Shown: positions 1 through 8,766 of the stretch, in pieces | Numbering within the stretch: position 1 is the stretch's first letter | Layout of the letters: the number at the start of each line of letters is the position of its first letter | Assembly: GCA_016286785.1 (NCBI GenBank) | Contig: JAEEUB010000007.1 | Location: forward strand, 1-39,734 | Reading direction: 5' to 3' | Length of the DNA: 39,734 nt | Source: Candidatus Saccharimonadota bacterium | GTDB lineage: Bacteria > Patescibacteriota > Saccharimonadia > Saccharimonadales > Saccharimonadaceae | Translations under genes and position numbers: made by a program | Notes under the pieces: model-generated | Seen by the model: only the letters and a program-made list of their open reading frames with translations | Told to the model about the DNA's origin: nothing | The model's database searches: none

Positions 1-1
1 G

Positions 2-1171
2 TTTGCGGGTACTACATTTGAGATAATCAATAAGTCTAATAATGCTATTAAATCCGGAGATCAGGTGATTGATACAGACGGGACCATTACTACAATAGTT
101 TTTAGTGAAGACACTTGCGATTTTACAATAAATTCTTTGCCTTACGGAAAATACCAGGTAAAGGAAACAGAGGCGGCCCCGGGATATAAAATCGCTTCCC
201 CAGTTACCATTACTATTCCAACAGAAAACTCTGTAAATGTTAGTGAAACAATTCCGAATGAGCCAACTTTTGAAATTGGTACCAAAGCGGCTGATGCGGA
301 TGATGAAGATAATTACGTTGAAGCGGACGGCGAGGCTAAGATTATTGATCATGTAGAGTATTGCGCGCGCGCTGGTAAAGAATATACTATCAGAGGTATC
401 TTAATAGATAAGGAAACTAAAAAGCCAGTAATGGTAAATGGTAAAACGGTTGAAAACTCAATTAAGATAACTCCTCAGGAAGCGTGTGGACGAGTTGACA
501 TGGAATTCGTCTTTGATGGTAGTGAACTTGGTGGACGTGATGTTGTAGTATTTGAAACCTTATACGAGGAGGATGAAGACGGAGAAGATGAACCGGTCGT
601 GTCCCACGAAGATATCGAAGACGAAGACCAAACTGTTCACATGGTATATATTCATACTACGGCTGTCAACGATGAAGATGATTCGAAAGTCTTACCTATG
701 AATGAAGATGTAGTTATAAAGGACACTGTTGATTATTGCTTAAAGGTGGGTGAACCGTATATTATTAGGGGAGTGTTAATGGATAGGAATGAGAATGCGC
801 CACTTCTTATAAATGGTGAGATGGTACAAAGTGAAGTTGCTGTTACTCCAGAAGAGAGATGCGGTCAGGCTGTTATGTACTTCCATATTAATACAACGGG
901 CCTGAGTGGCAAGCGTTTGGTAGTATTTGAGAGCCTATATCTTGTGGATGAACCAGATGAGCCAATTATCAAGCACGAAGATATCTATAACTATGATGAA
1001 TCTATCGATGTTGAACCAGAAGTGCCAGATACTGGTATTGCTACAAGGTCTGGATTATTTGGTGGATTTTCGAACGGAACCTTTGTGATTATGGGTGGAG
1101 TAGTAATTGTGAGCTTAGGCGGATATCTATTCACTCGTTATTCTTCCAAGAAGAATGCCATGAAATTCTAA
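2..1171 (+). CDS. Surface-anchored adhesin-like protein, SpaA/VaFE (T-Q ester) repeats, 3' part
   Basis: The reading frame is open from base 2, so the gene begins upstream of the window; 389 residues are visible. The first part (to about base 210) resembles a SpaA-type prealbumin-like domain ending in the typical GKYQVKETEAAPGY stretch. Two VaFE/T-Q ester repeats of about 120 residues follow, each with a GLxGxxxVVFExLY-like core and an HEDI motif; the first ends in DEDQTV, the second in NYDESI. Each repeat has two cysteines at matching places (YC and xCG). The C-terminus has VPDTG (bases 1022-1036), a hydrophobic segment and a short K/R-containing tail, as in sortase substrates. Known for the family: Gram-positive pilin and adhesin stalks stabilised by ester bonds. 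Inferred: a cell-surface stalk or adhesin. No sortase lies in the window. It is convergent with fusA and shares a terminator. Confidence 0.8.
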   Translation, partial: FAGTTFEIINKSNNAIKSGDQVIDTDGTITTIVFSEDTCDFTINSLPYGKYQVKETEAAPGYKIASPVTITIPTENSVNVSETIPNEPTFEIGTKAADADDEDNYVEADGEAKIIDHVEYCARAGKEYTIRGILIDKETKKPVMVNGKTVENSIKITPQEACGRVDMEFVFDGSELGGRDVVVFETLYEEDEDGEDEPVVSHEDIEDEDQTVHMVYIHTTAVNDEDDSKVLPMNEDVVIKDTVDYCLKVGEPYIIRGVLMDRNENAPLLINGEMVQSEVAVTPEERCGQAVMYFHINTTGLSGKRLVVFESLYLVDEPDEPIIKHEDIYNYDESIDVEPEVPDTGIATRSGLFGGFSNGTFVIMGGVVIVSLGGYLFTRYSSKKNAMKF

Positions 1172-1206
1172 TTAGAGTTGCATTTCTCGCAACGCCCGTG
1201 ATGACC

Positions 1207-1235
1207 AAAACACGCTAGCTTTGCTAGCGTGTTTT
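1207..1235. terminator. Bidirectional intrinsic terminator between adhesin gene and fusA
   Basis: A perfect 9-bp stem, CACGCTAGC (1211-1219) with GCTAGCGTG (1223-1231), has a 3-nt loop and is flanked by AAAA and TTTT. It can therefore end transcripts from both converging genes. Confidence 0.85.
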
Positions 1236-1251
1236 CTTGTGGCTTTTTAAA

Positions 1252-3351
1252 TTATTTAGCGTTTCTTTGTTCGATGATTTCCTGTGCTACATTAGGTGGA
1301 ACTTCTTCGTAGGTAAAGAGCTCCATACTGGAGGCAGCGCGACCCTGGGTCATACCACGAAGATCGCCGGTATAGCCAAAGAGATTGGCTAGAGGACAAA
1401 AGGCTTTGATTAGCTTTGCGCCACCATTTAAATCTTCCATTTCGTCGATGCGGCCGCGGCGAGCATTGATGTCGCCGATTACGTCACCCATGAACTCTTC
1501 TGGGGTGGTGATTTCGAGTTTCATGATTGGCTCCAGCAAGACTGGGTTAGCCTTCTTGATTCCTTCCCTGGTGGCCAGGCTACCAGCTAGTGTAAAGGCG
1601 AGCTCAGACGAGTCTACGTCGTGGTAAGAACCATCGTAAAGAGTTGCTTTAACGTCTACCACTGGGTATCCGGCAATAACGCCACCAGCCAATGTATCCT
1701 CAACACCTTTTTGGACTGGTTTGCGGTATTCCTGAGGAACTACGCCGCCTTTAATCTGGTCGATAAATTCAAAGCCTTTACCTGGTTCGTTTGGTTCAAA
1801 TTTAATCCAAACATCACCATATTGTCCACGGCCACCAGATTGCTTAATGTGCTTACCTTGGGCTTCGGCGGTGCCACGAATAGTTTCGCGGTAAGCTACT
1901 TGTGGCGCGCCAGTGTTGGCTTCTACGCCATGCTCGCGCTTTAGGCGGTCAATAATAATCTCTAGGTGTAATTCGCCCATGCCAGAAATGATGGTTTGGC
2001 CGGTTTCTTCGTCTGTATGGACGCGGAAGGTTGGATCTTCCTCTGCCATTTTGGATAGGCCAAGACCCATTTTTTCTTGATCGGCTTTGGTTTTTGGCTC
2101 TACAGCAATAGAGACTGGAGGATCTGGGAACTCAATTGATTCAAGCAAAATTGGATGTGCTGGTGAGCAAAGTGTTGTACCGGTGGTGCAGTTTTTTAAT
2201 CCTACAACTGCTGCGATGTCGCCTGCGGTAATCTCATTAATATCTTTACGGTCATTGGCATGCATTCTAACTAGACGCCCGATGCGCTCTTTGTCTCCGG
2301 TTGAGGCATTGAGTACGGTGTCGCCAGATTTTAATGTTCCGGCATAGACGCGGATAAAGATTAACTTACCTACGAATGGGTCGGTAGCAATTTTGAATGC
2401 TAGAGCGGTTAGAGGTTCACTATTTTCGGCTTTTCTAACAATTTGGTCGCCGGTTTTTGGATCTGTGCCGACTGTTTGACCTTGATCTCGGTCAAGAGGG
2501 GACGGCAGGTAATCGGTCATAAGGTCTAGGACTTTTTCTACGATTACTCCGCGACCATCGCCGCCGGTAACCAAGAAGAAATCACCATCTAGGACGCGCT
2601 TTCTTAATGCCGATTTTAACTCATCAATTGAGATAGCCTCTTCGCCTTCACTAAAGTATTTTTCCATTAGAGCTTCATCGGCTTGGACTGCTTCTTCTAC
2701 GAGCATAGAGCGAGCATTTTTGGCTTTTTCTACCATGTCGGTTGGGATTTCGTCTACGGTAAGTTCGTGGTCTGCATAATCTTTGTAAGTATAGGCTTTC
2801 ATATCAACTAGGTCTACTACGCCACAGATATCTTTTTCAAAACCAATTGGTAAGTGAATAGCGACAGCGTTTTTAGACAAACGCTTATGAATTGAGTCAA
2901 GCGATTTGTAGAAATCGCCACCGATTTGGTTGATTTTGTTAACAAAGCAGATGCGTGGAATGCCATATTTAGTAGCTTGGCGCCATACAGTTTCAGATTG
3001 GGCTTCTACTCCCATTTTGCCGTCGAATACTACCACTGCACCATCAAGAACACGCAGGGATCTTTCCACCTCGGCAGTAAAGTCGATGTGCCCTGGGGTG
3101 TCGATGATGTTGATTTGGTGATTTTTCCAATAGACGGTAACAGCTGCAGATGTAATAGTGATACCACGTTCCTTTTCCTGCTCCATCCAGTCGGTATCAG
3201 CACCACCGGTGCCACCTTTAACTAAGTCGATTTTATGTTTGAGGCCAGTACGGTAAAGAATCGCCTCAGAAGTTGTAGTTTTACCTGCATCGATATGGGC
3301 GATAATACCAATATTTCGCAGTTTTTCTAGATTGTTATTCCCAGTAGCCAT
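1252..3351 (-). CDS. fusA: Elongation factor G
   Basis: The 699-residue protein has the usual EF-G length and order: GTPase domain with P-loop AHIDAGKT (18-25), RGITI, DTPGH (84-88), then domains II-V. EF-G drives translocation of tRNA and mRNA on the ribosome and ribosome recycling with RRF. The G4 motif, normally NKxD (NKMD in E. coli), reads NKIN (138-141); I checked the codon on the DNA and it is AAC. The start is supported by AAAGGAG 4 nt before the ATG. A TGTTATAAT box at 3421-3429 predicts a leader of about 60 nt. The gene is alone, not behind rpsL-rpsG as in the classical str operon, which lies 35 kb away in this window. Confidence 0.97.
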   Translation of the reverse strand: MATGNNNLEKLRNIGIIAHIDAGKTTTSEAILYRTGLKHKIDLVKGGTGGADTDWMEQEKERGITITSAAVTVYWKNHQINIIDTPGHIDFTAEVERSLRVLDGAVVVFDGKMGVEAQSETVWRQATKYGIPRICFVNKINQIGGDFYKSLDSIHKRLSKNAVAIHLPIGFEKDICGVVDLVDMKAYTYKDYADHELTVDEIPTDMVEKAKNARSMLVEEAVQADEALMEKYFSEGEEAISIDELKSALRKRVLDGDFFLVTGGDGRGVIVEKVLDLMTDYLPSPLDRDQGQTVGTDPKTGDQIVRKAENSEPLTALAFKIATDPFVGKLIFIRVYAGTLKSGDTVLNASTGDKERIGRLVRMHANDRKDINEITAGDIAAVVGLKNCTTGTTLCSPAHPILLESIEFPDPPVSIAVEPKTKADQEKMGLGLSKMAEEDPTFRVHTDEETGQTIISGMGELHLEIIIDRLKREHGVEANTGAPQVAYRETIRGTAEAQGKHIKQSGGRGQYGDVWIKFEPNEPGKGFEFIDQIKGGVVPQEYRKPVQKGVEDTLAGGVIAGYPVVDVKATLYDGSYHDVDSSELAFTLAGSLATREGIKKANPVLLEPIMKLEITTPEEFMGDVIGDINARRGRIDEMEDLNGGAKLIKAFCPLANLFGYTGDLRGMTQGRAASSMELFTYEEVPPNVAQEIIEQRNAK

Positions 3352-3420
3352 ATGCTCCTTTATAATTTATTATTCACTTCTTGTGAGCTCCACACTCAAA
3401 AACAAGACATACTTTTGGTT

Positions 3421-3426
3421 ATTATA
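3421..3426 (-). promoter_or_regulatory. Extended -10 of fusA promoter
   Basis: On the minus strand TGT precedes TATAAT, about 70 nt upstream of the fusA ATG. The leader between them contains the pair TCTTGT and ACAAGA and an internal GAG/CTC, so it may fold into a hairpin. No good -35 box was seen. Confidence 0.55.
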
Positions 3427-3465
3427 ACACAAGTAGCTAAAAAGTGAAGTCTATTTTTTGCTAGG

Positions 3466-4881
3466 CTAGCTTAGTTTTTTTCGAAGGATTTCTTGGACCG
3501 TACTGGGGTTAGCTTTGCCTTTTGATTCTTTCATGACTTGGCCAACCAAAAAGCCTATTACTTTTTCTTCGCCAGCTTTAAAATCTGTCTGAGCTTTTTG
3601 GGTCTCCGGCTTAGCTAGTACCGTGTCAACGATTTTTTCAAGCGCGTCAAGATTGTTTTCTTGAATTAGCCCTAATTCTTTGGCGATGTTTTTTGCGCCG
3701 CGGTTTTTCATTTGCGGATCGAACAGTCTTAAGAATACTTCTTTTGTGGCGGTAGACGAGAGTTCTTTCTTCTCGTTCATCTCGGCTAGTTCTTTTAACT
3801 CTTTGGCGCTGGGCAAATCGTTTAAGTATTCTGCTGATTTTTCTTCTGCTAGAAGAACTGAGGTAAATAAGTTTGCAATCAATGAGATTGTTGAAGTGCT
3901 TTCCAATTCGCTTATTTTTTGCATTAATTTAGGATAATCCAAAAGGATTTCTAGTATGTCTTCTTTTAGAATACCCCTTAGTTTATTGCGATAATCGGAC
4001 GGCATAGGTGGTAGTTTTGCCGATTCGGTTTCAATAAATTCTTCGGTAAGATTAATCGGCGGCAAGTCTGGTTCTGGCATATAACGATAATCTTTGGCCT
4101 CTTCCTTGCTTCTTTGCCCCGTCGTTTTACCCTCGGCGTCGTTCCATCCGCGGGTTTCTTGGATGATTTTTTCTCCAGAATCGAGGAGTTTGCTTTGCCT
4201 TTTGATTTCGTAGGTAACGGCTCGCTCAACCGAGCGGAACGAGTTGAGATTTTTAACCTCAGCTCTTGTTCCTAGCTCTTTTGCGTCTTCGGGGGCCAGT
4301 GAAACATTGATATCGAATCTCATATTCCCATTGTAGAGATCGCCATAGGTAACTCCGGCATGACACATTAGTCGCCAAAGCTCTTTGCAGTAATCGTGAG
4401 CGTCTTTTGCGGAATGGATATCGGGCATGGAAACGATTTCTATCAGTGGTGTATCTACACGGTTCAAATCTACTAGTGAATAGGTTTCAAAATGGGTTAG
4501 TTTGCCAGCATCTCCTTCCAGGTGTGCGTGTTCGATGCGAATTTTAGTCCCAGATGGAAGTTCAACGTATCCGGGCCCGATAATCGGATGATAAAACTGT
4601 GTGATTTGATAGCCTTTTGGGGAATCTGGATAAAAATAATGTTTACGGTCGAACCTTGAATGTGGATTGATTTTGCAATTCATAGCGTGTCCGGCCAAGA
4701 TTGCTAATCTGATTGCTTCACCGTTTAGTCTTGGTAGCATGCCGGGTAGGGCGTAGTCTACGGGAGAGACGCAAGAATTCGGCTCTTTGCCTCTTGCGTC
4801 ATTGTCTACTTCGGAGAATAATTTGGTTTTAGTGCAAAGTTGGACGTGACATTCGATTCCGATGGTTGGTAAATATTTCAT
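3466..4881 (-). CDS. gatB: Asp/Glu-tRNA amidotransferase subunit B
   Basis: GatB of 471 residues. It is the tRNA-binding kinase subunit of GatCAB, which converts Glu-tRNA(Gln) (and often Asp-tRNA(Asn)) to Gln-tRNA/Asn-tRNA with ammonia delivered from GatA. The start was set at MKYLPTIGIECHVQL because GAAAGGGG lies just before this ATG and family homology begins there; a longer frame upstream to 5022 overlaps the preceding gene and has no family similarity. The core carries ECHVQL, the SxxFDRKHYFYPDxPKGYQ region, EIVSMPD and a C-terminal YqeY-like tail. It starts 10 nt after the HEPN-like gene, and both are in one unit with gatA and gatC. Confidence 0.96.
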   Translation of the reverse strand: MKYLPTIGIECHVQLCTKTKLFSEVDNDARGKEPNSCVSPVDYALPGMLPRLNGEAIRLAILAGHAMNCKINPHSRFDRKHYFYPDSPKGYQITQFYHPIIGPGYVELPSGTKIRIEHAHLEGDAGKLTHFETYSLVDLNRVDTPLIEIVSMPDIHSAKDAHDYCKELWRLMCHAGVTYGDLYNGNMRFDINVSLAPEDAKELGTRAEVKNLNSFRSVERAVTYEIKRQSKLLDSGEKIIQETRGWNDAEGKTTGQRSKEEAKDYRYMPEPDLPPINLTEEFIETESAKLPPMPSDYRNKLRGILKEDILEILLDYPKLMQKISELESTSTISLIANLFTSVLLAEEKSAEYLNDLPSAKELKELAEMNEKKELSSTATKEVFLRLFDPQMKNRGAKNIAKELGLIQENNLDALEKIVDTVLAKPETQKAQTDFKAGEEKVIGFLVGQVMKESKGKANPSTVQEILRKKLS

Positions 4882-4891
4882 AAGCCCCTTT

Positions 4892-5311
4892 CTATATTGC
4901 CCCCAGGTCTTTAAGTGCTTGTTTATAAATGGTGAGGGCGTTTTGCGCTTGTTTGTAACTAATACTTGCGTCAGATTCATGTGCGATGACGTTACGGAGT
5001 TTATGTGCTCGCCAGACGGCATTAAGATTGCTAAATCTGCTACCGTATTTCTTTAGACGTTCTCCCATGGTCTTGCCTGGTGCGCCCATCTCCATTAAAG
5101 CTTTATCGAGTAGTTTATCAGATTCTATAATGGTGGTCATATAAGTAGCTGGATTGTTTGGATCTAACTTGTTTTCAATGGTTAGAATCTTGGTCTGATA
5201 AAAGTCAACATTAAAATGGTAACTACGTTTGCCGGTTAATAAAATTGCTACAAAAATTAGAACGGCAACGATTAAAATTGCGAGTATAAAGACTACTACT
5301 TCTGCATCCAT
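4892..5311 (-). CDS. Small membrane-anchored HEPN-like protein between gatA and gatB
   Basis: This 139-residue protein is not a recognised family member by length or name. Residues 5-27 form one hydrophobic membrane segment; the remainder is predicted mostly helical. Near the end it has R106-N-V-I-A-H111, which fits the Rx4-6H signature of HEPN ribonuclease/nucleotide-binding domains (polar N right after R), followed by two helices. Its ATG overlaps the gatA stop by one base (TAATG), and it ends 10 nt before gatB, so it should be translated along with the amidotransferase subunits. Function is unknown. A HEPN role is inference from the motif and helical pattern; a non-catalytic four-helix protein is the alternative. 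Confidence 0.75.
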   Translation of the reverse strand: MDAEVVVFILAILIVAVLIFVAILLTGKRSYHFNVDFYQTKILTIENKLDPNNPATYMTTIIESDKLLDKALMEMGAPGKTMGERLKKYGSRFSNLNAVWRAHKLRNVIAHESDASISYKQAQNALTIYKQALKDLGAI

Positions 5312-6690
5312 TAAATTAGCTCCTTTGCAAATTCGATTAGTTTTTTATCGCTTCTGCGTGGCCCAACTAGCTGCAAGCCTAGTGGTAAATCGGTCTTAGT
5401 TCTACCGGCGGGTATGGTGAGGCCCGGTACTCCGGCAAGATTCAGAGAAACGCTCATGACGTCTTCTAAATACATTGCTACTGGGTCATTAACTTTTTCG
5501 CCAAGTTTAAAGGCTGGGTTTGGTGCGACTGGCGATAAAATGTAATCAACCTTAGAAAAGGCCTTTTCATACTCTTTTATGATTAGGGTGCGAGCTTTGG
5601 CAGCTTTCAAAAAATATGCATCGTAAAAGCCACTAGACAGAACAAAATTTCCAATCATGATTCTGCGTTTGTTTTCGGGCATGAATCCTTCGCTACGAGT
5701 GTGGTCGTATAGTGAGTCTAAAGAGGTTGAATTCTCGGAACGAAAACCATACCGGATACCATCATAGCGTGATAAGTTGCTGGCGACTTCGGCTGGGACT
5801 ATGATGTAGTAGGCGCTTAAGGCATATTTAAGACTTGGCATCTCTAGTTCAATTATTTTGTGGCCTTTCGATTCTAATAGCTCGCATTTTTCTTTTAATG
5901 CTCTTCGGATTTCTGAGTTTACGGATTCGTTGTCGAATTCCTTAATAACTCCGATTTTGTGTGGTTTACGCTCGTTTTTAGCATCTGATTCGTTATAGTA
6001 ATCCGGCAGAGTGGTCATATCTTTAGGGTCTTGGCCGGAGGCGATTGACATTAGGAGATCCATGTCGTCTGGGGTTTTTGTAAAAAATCCAATACAGTCA
6101 GTAGAAGAGGCCATGGCTACCACGCCGTATCTAGAGATGCATCCGTAGGTGGGCTTTAAGCCGTAAATACCGTTAAAAGAAGCTGGCTGACGAATCGAAC
6201 CGCCCGTATCGGTGCCGGTTGCAAATTCGACGATATCTAGCGCCACCGCCACGGCTGAACCGCCAGATGATCCGCCAGCGACACGCTCTTTATCGTAGGC
6301 GTTTAGAGTTGGTCCAAAATAGGAGTTTTCTGTAGATGAGCCATGGGCAAATGCATCTAGGTTAGTCCGGCCAATCATGATGGCACCTTCGGCTTCGAGT
6401 TTTGCAACTGCCGTGGCCGTGATTGGCGAAGTGAGGCCTTGTAATATATGTGCCGAGGCTGTAGTTTCGCCTTCTGGGGTTAGGAAATTATCCTTTAAGG
6501 CGTATGGTACGCCAGCTAGTTTGCCGACCTTTTCGCCTTTAGCGATTTTTTCATCTATTTCGCGTGCCTTTTTAATGGCGTTTTCTTCGTTGATAAAGGT
6601 GAAGATATTATAATCGGCAAAATGTTTAGCTTTTTTCAAAGCATCTCTTACTAATCTTTCGGCGGTAATTTTTTTATTAGCTATTTTCAT
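5311..6690 (-). CDS. gatA: Asp/Glu-tRNA amidotransferase subunit A
   Basis: GatA of 459 residues, the glutaminase/amidase subunit of GatCAB. The amidase signature is complete: catalytic Lys in ALKDN, the GGSSGGS stretch and the nucleophile-bearing GTDTGGSIRQP. It hydrolyses Gln and channels ammonia to GatB. Start and stop both sit in TAATG one-base overlaps with gatC and the HEPN-like gene, which indicates translational coupling and explains the lack of a strong ribosome binding site. Confidence 0.96.
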   Translation of the reverse strand: MKIANKKITAERLVRDALKKAKHFADYNIFTFINEENAIKKAREIDEKIAKGEKVGKLAGVPYALKDNFLTPEGETTASAHILQGLTSPITATAVAKLEAEGAIMIGRTNLDAFAHGSSTENSYFGPTLNAYDKERVAGGSSGGSAVAVALDIVEFATGTDTGGSIRQPASFNGIYGLKPTYGCISRYGVVAMASSTDCIGFFTKTPDDMDLLMSIASGQDPKDMTTLPDYYNESDAKNERKPHKIGVIKEFDNESVNSEIRRALKEKCELLESKGHKIIELEMPSLKYALSAYYIIVPAEVASNLSRYDGIRYGFRSENSTSLDSLYDHTRSEGFMPENKRRIMIGNFVLSSGFYDAYFLKAAKARTLIIKEYEKAFSKVDYILSPVAPNPAFKLGEKVNDPVAMYLEDVMSVSLNLAGVPGLTIPAGRTKTDLPLGLQLVGPRRSDKKLIEFAKELI

Positions 6691-6977
6691 TATAATACCT
6701 TTGGTACTTTAATTTGATGATCTTGTTCTTCTTTCGTAAGGGCTAGCAGCATTTCTCTTTCTGCATCTTGAGGAATTATTTCGTCATTTCGCCAGATGTT
6801 TTCCATTTCAAAAACTTGATAAGTGGGTTCTACATTATCGGTCTTTAGTTGATCTAGCTGTGAAATATATTTAATGATGTCTTTTAGATCTTCGCCGAGC
6901 TTATTAATCTCTGCTTCGGAGAGCGAAAATTCTGACAAGCTAGCTAAATGCAAAATATTCTCGCGTTTTATATCCAT
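6690..6977 (-). CDS. gatC: Asp/Glu-tRNA amidotransferase subunit C
   Basis: A 95-residue GatC, the small subunit that wraps around GatA and holds it to GatB. It has the typical N-terminal helix with HLASLSEFSLSEAE and the central LDQLKTDNVEPTYQV region. It is first in the unit gatC-gatA-HEPN-gatB. The start has no ribosome binding site; instead TGATATAAT lies exactly 7 nt upstream of the ATG, so the mRNA probably starts at the A of the start codon. Confidence 0.93.
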   Translation of the reverse strand: MDIKRENILHLASLSEFSLSEAEINKLGEDLKDIIKYISQLDQLKTDNVEPTYQVFEMENIWRNDEIIPQDAEREMLLALTKEEQDHQIKVPKVL

Positions 6978-6984
6978 GTTTTAA

Positions 6985-6990
6985 ATTATA
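6985..6990 (-). promoter_or_regulatory. Leaderless promoter of gatC
   Basis: Minus-strand TATAAT preceded by TGA, 7 nt before the gatC ATG and directly after the murJ stop codon. Transcription would start at or next to the start codon. Confidence 0.75.
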
Positions 6991-6993
6991 TCA

Positions 6994-8634
6994 TTATTTT
7001 GCGTTTCTAAAGAGTATTTTTTTGATGTAGGCAAAGATTGGTTTTGATTCTTTGAGATTTAAGAAATAGCTGGCTAGTAGATAAGAGAGCATAGAAATAG
7101 CGGCAATGAGTAAGAATTTAGGTACGGTAATAACGAGTGAATTGTCGGTAGCCATAAGTGGAATAAACTTTGTCATCGAAAATGCTACGCATCCTGCGAC
7201 GGTGGTTGCAACAAGCATCCTAAAAAAGGCTTGCCAAAATGATTTATCTAGTAGTTCATTTCTTGAACGGCGTTGCAATATATATAAAAGTATTATTATT
7301 TCCAGCATTGCTCCGATTGATTGGGCCCAGCCAAGACCATCCACCCCCCAACCGAGAGAATAGAACCAAGCCGATAAGATAATCGTAAAACCGATAGCGA
7401 TAATCGAGACTAAAAATGGAGTTTTAGTATCTTGGCAGGCATAGAATCCTCGAGAGGCAATATGAAAAATTGATCTTGCAAAAATTGCGATACACAAAGT
7501 ACCCAAGATTGATGAAATAGTGCCGTTGCTGTCGTTGTTGCCGATATTTGAGATAAAGCTTGTGACGTAGCCTCGCCCAAAATATGCGATAATTGCCACT
7601 GGTAATGAAATCCAAATAATTGTTCTAAGAGCGGTCCTAAACGTGTCGTAAAACTTTTTTTGATCGCCGCCGCCGAGTTCTTCGGTGAGTTTTGGAAAGA
7701 AAGCAGTAGAAATTGCTACCCCAATTAAATTGATTGGCATTTGATGAAGTGATGAGGCCTGATTAAACGAACGTACCGCTCCGGTGCCCATTCTGGAAGA
7801 TAGGTTAGTATTAACTATGCCATTTACGTAATCAATTCCTTGGTCTAAGGAGCGAGCCGGAAGCAATCTTAGAATCGATCTAAAACCTTGATTACGCCAG
7901 TTGATTTTAAAGTCGTAATCCATTCCAAGGCCAAATAATCCGATTAAAGAAACTATGAGTTGCATGACCGCACCTAGAATTACGCCGAGAGCGACGCCCA
8001 TGATGCCGCCTTCGAATATTTGTACGCCGAAGATATTGATGCCGTTCGTAAACCAAGTAATGCCGATAATGATACCGACATTGTATATGGCTGGAGCAAA
8101 CGAGTAGAAGATGAATCTCCCTACCGCTTGCTGGATAGATGTTAATACGGTGGCGATTGAAAATAGGAATGGGTTAATTGCGATTACGCGCGTCATATTG
8201 ATGGCAAGAACCATGCCCGATTCGTCTAGGCCAGGACTCACTATGTAGCGGATTAGTGGATCGGCGAAAATCATTATTAATACACTGGTGATTAAAGTAA
8301 TAATAGCGAAGAGATTTAGGAGGCTAGAAGAGAGCTCCCAGGCGGATTTTTTATTACCCGTAACAAGACGCTGATTAAAGACTGGTATGAAAGAGACGGC
8401 TAAGGCTCCGGATGTTAGGATAAAAAACATGAAATCTGGAATCGTGAATGCAGCGGTGTAGGCATCAATACCAGTTGGATAAGTACCAAGATAATAAGAG
8501 TTTAAAAGTCGATCACGAAAAAGGCCAAGTAGAGCCGACACTAAGGTTGAGCTTGCGAGTACGATCGCGGCTGATTTGATTGACAGCTTCATGTTTGCAA
8601 GCGCAACTACTGATTTAAACCTGAATTTTCGCAT
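6994..8634 (-). CDS. murJ: Lipid II flippase MurJ
   Basis: A 546-residue MATE/MOP-fold membrane protein with about 14 hydrophobic segments and the MurJ-like N-terminal pattern (LGLFRDRLL, then PDFMFFILTSGALAVSFIPVF). MurJ moves lipid II across the cytoplasmic membrane for peptidoglycan synthesis. The divergent neighbour is a class A PBP that uses that substrate. The start is uncertain: ATG 8634 has TGCTATTAT 9 nt upstream, a near-leaderless arrangement, while an internal ATG at 8592 (MKLSIK) is also possible and begins nearer the first membrane segment. Neither has a ribosome binding site. Confidence 0.92.
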   Translation of the reverse strand: MRKFRFKSVVALANMKLSIKSAAIVLASSTLVSALLGLFRDRLLNSYYLGTYPTGIDAYTAAFTIPDFMFFILTSGALAVSFIPVFNQRLVTGNKKSAWELSSSLLNLFAIITLITSVLIMIFADPLIRYIVSPGLDESGMVLAINMTRVIAINPFLFSIATVLTSIQQAVGRFIFYSFAPAIYNVGIIIGITWFTNGINIFGVQIFEGGIMGVALGVILGAVMQLIVSLIGLFGLGMDYDFKINWRNQGFRSILRLLPARSLDQGIDYVNGIVNTNLSSRMGTGAVRSFNQASSLHQMPINLIGVAISTAFFPKLTEELGGGDQKKFYDTFRTALRTIIWISLPVAIIAYFGRGYVTSFISNIGNNDSNGTISSILGTLCIAIFARSIFHIASRGFYACQDTKTPFLVSIIAIGFTIILSAWFYSLGWGVDGLGWAQSIGAMLEIIILLYILQRRSRNELLDKSFWQAFFRMLVATTVAGCVAFSMTKFIPLMATDNSLVITVPKFLLIAAISMLSYLLASYFLNLKESKPIFAYIKKILFRNAK

Positions 8635-8643
8635 ATATTATAT

Positions 8644-8649
8644 ATAATA
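8644..8649 (-). promoter_or_regulatory. Probable -10 of murJ
   Basis: Minus-strand TATTAT preceded by TGC, 9 nt before the murJ ATG; the leader would be only 2-3 nt. The AT-rich run between contains overlapping alternatives. Confidence 0.5.
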
Positions 8650-8754
8650 GCACATAAAAATTCTGTGGAGATATTAACTTGATGTTGTATTGGTGGAGCG
8701 ATGGGTCTTATCAAAAAGCGTTTAAAAACTTTACCTTTTTTAAATCATTTAGTG

Positions 8755-8760
8755 TATAAT
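8755..8760 (+). promoter_or_regulatory. Leaderless promoter of the class A PBP
   Basis: TATAAT ends 6 nt before the ATG at 8767. No ribosome binding site is present. This sets the start at 8767 instead of the upstream in-frame ATG at 8701, which would lie outside the transcript. Confidence 0.75.
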
Positions 8761-8766
8761 GTAAAC

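Noticed and set aside
4882-5022. A 47-residue N-terminal extension of gatB
   Set aside because: It is outside the family homology, overlaps the HEPN-like gene in another frame, and the internal ATG has a strong ribosome binding site.
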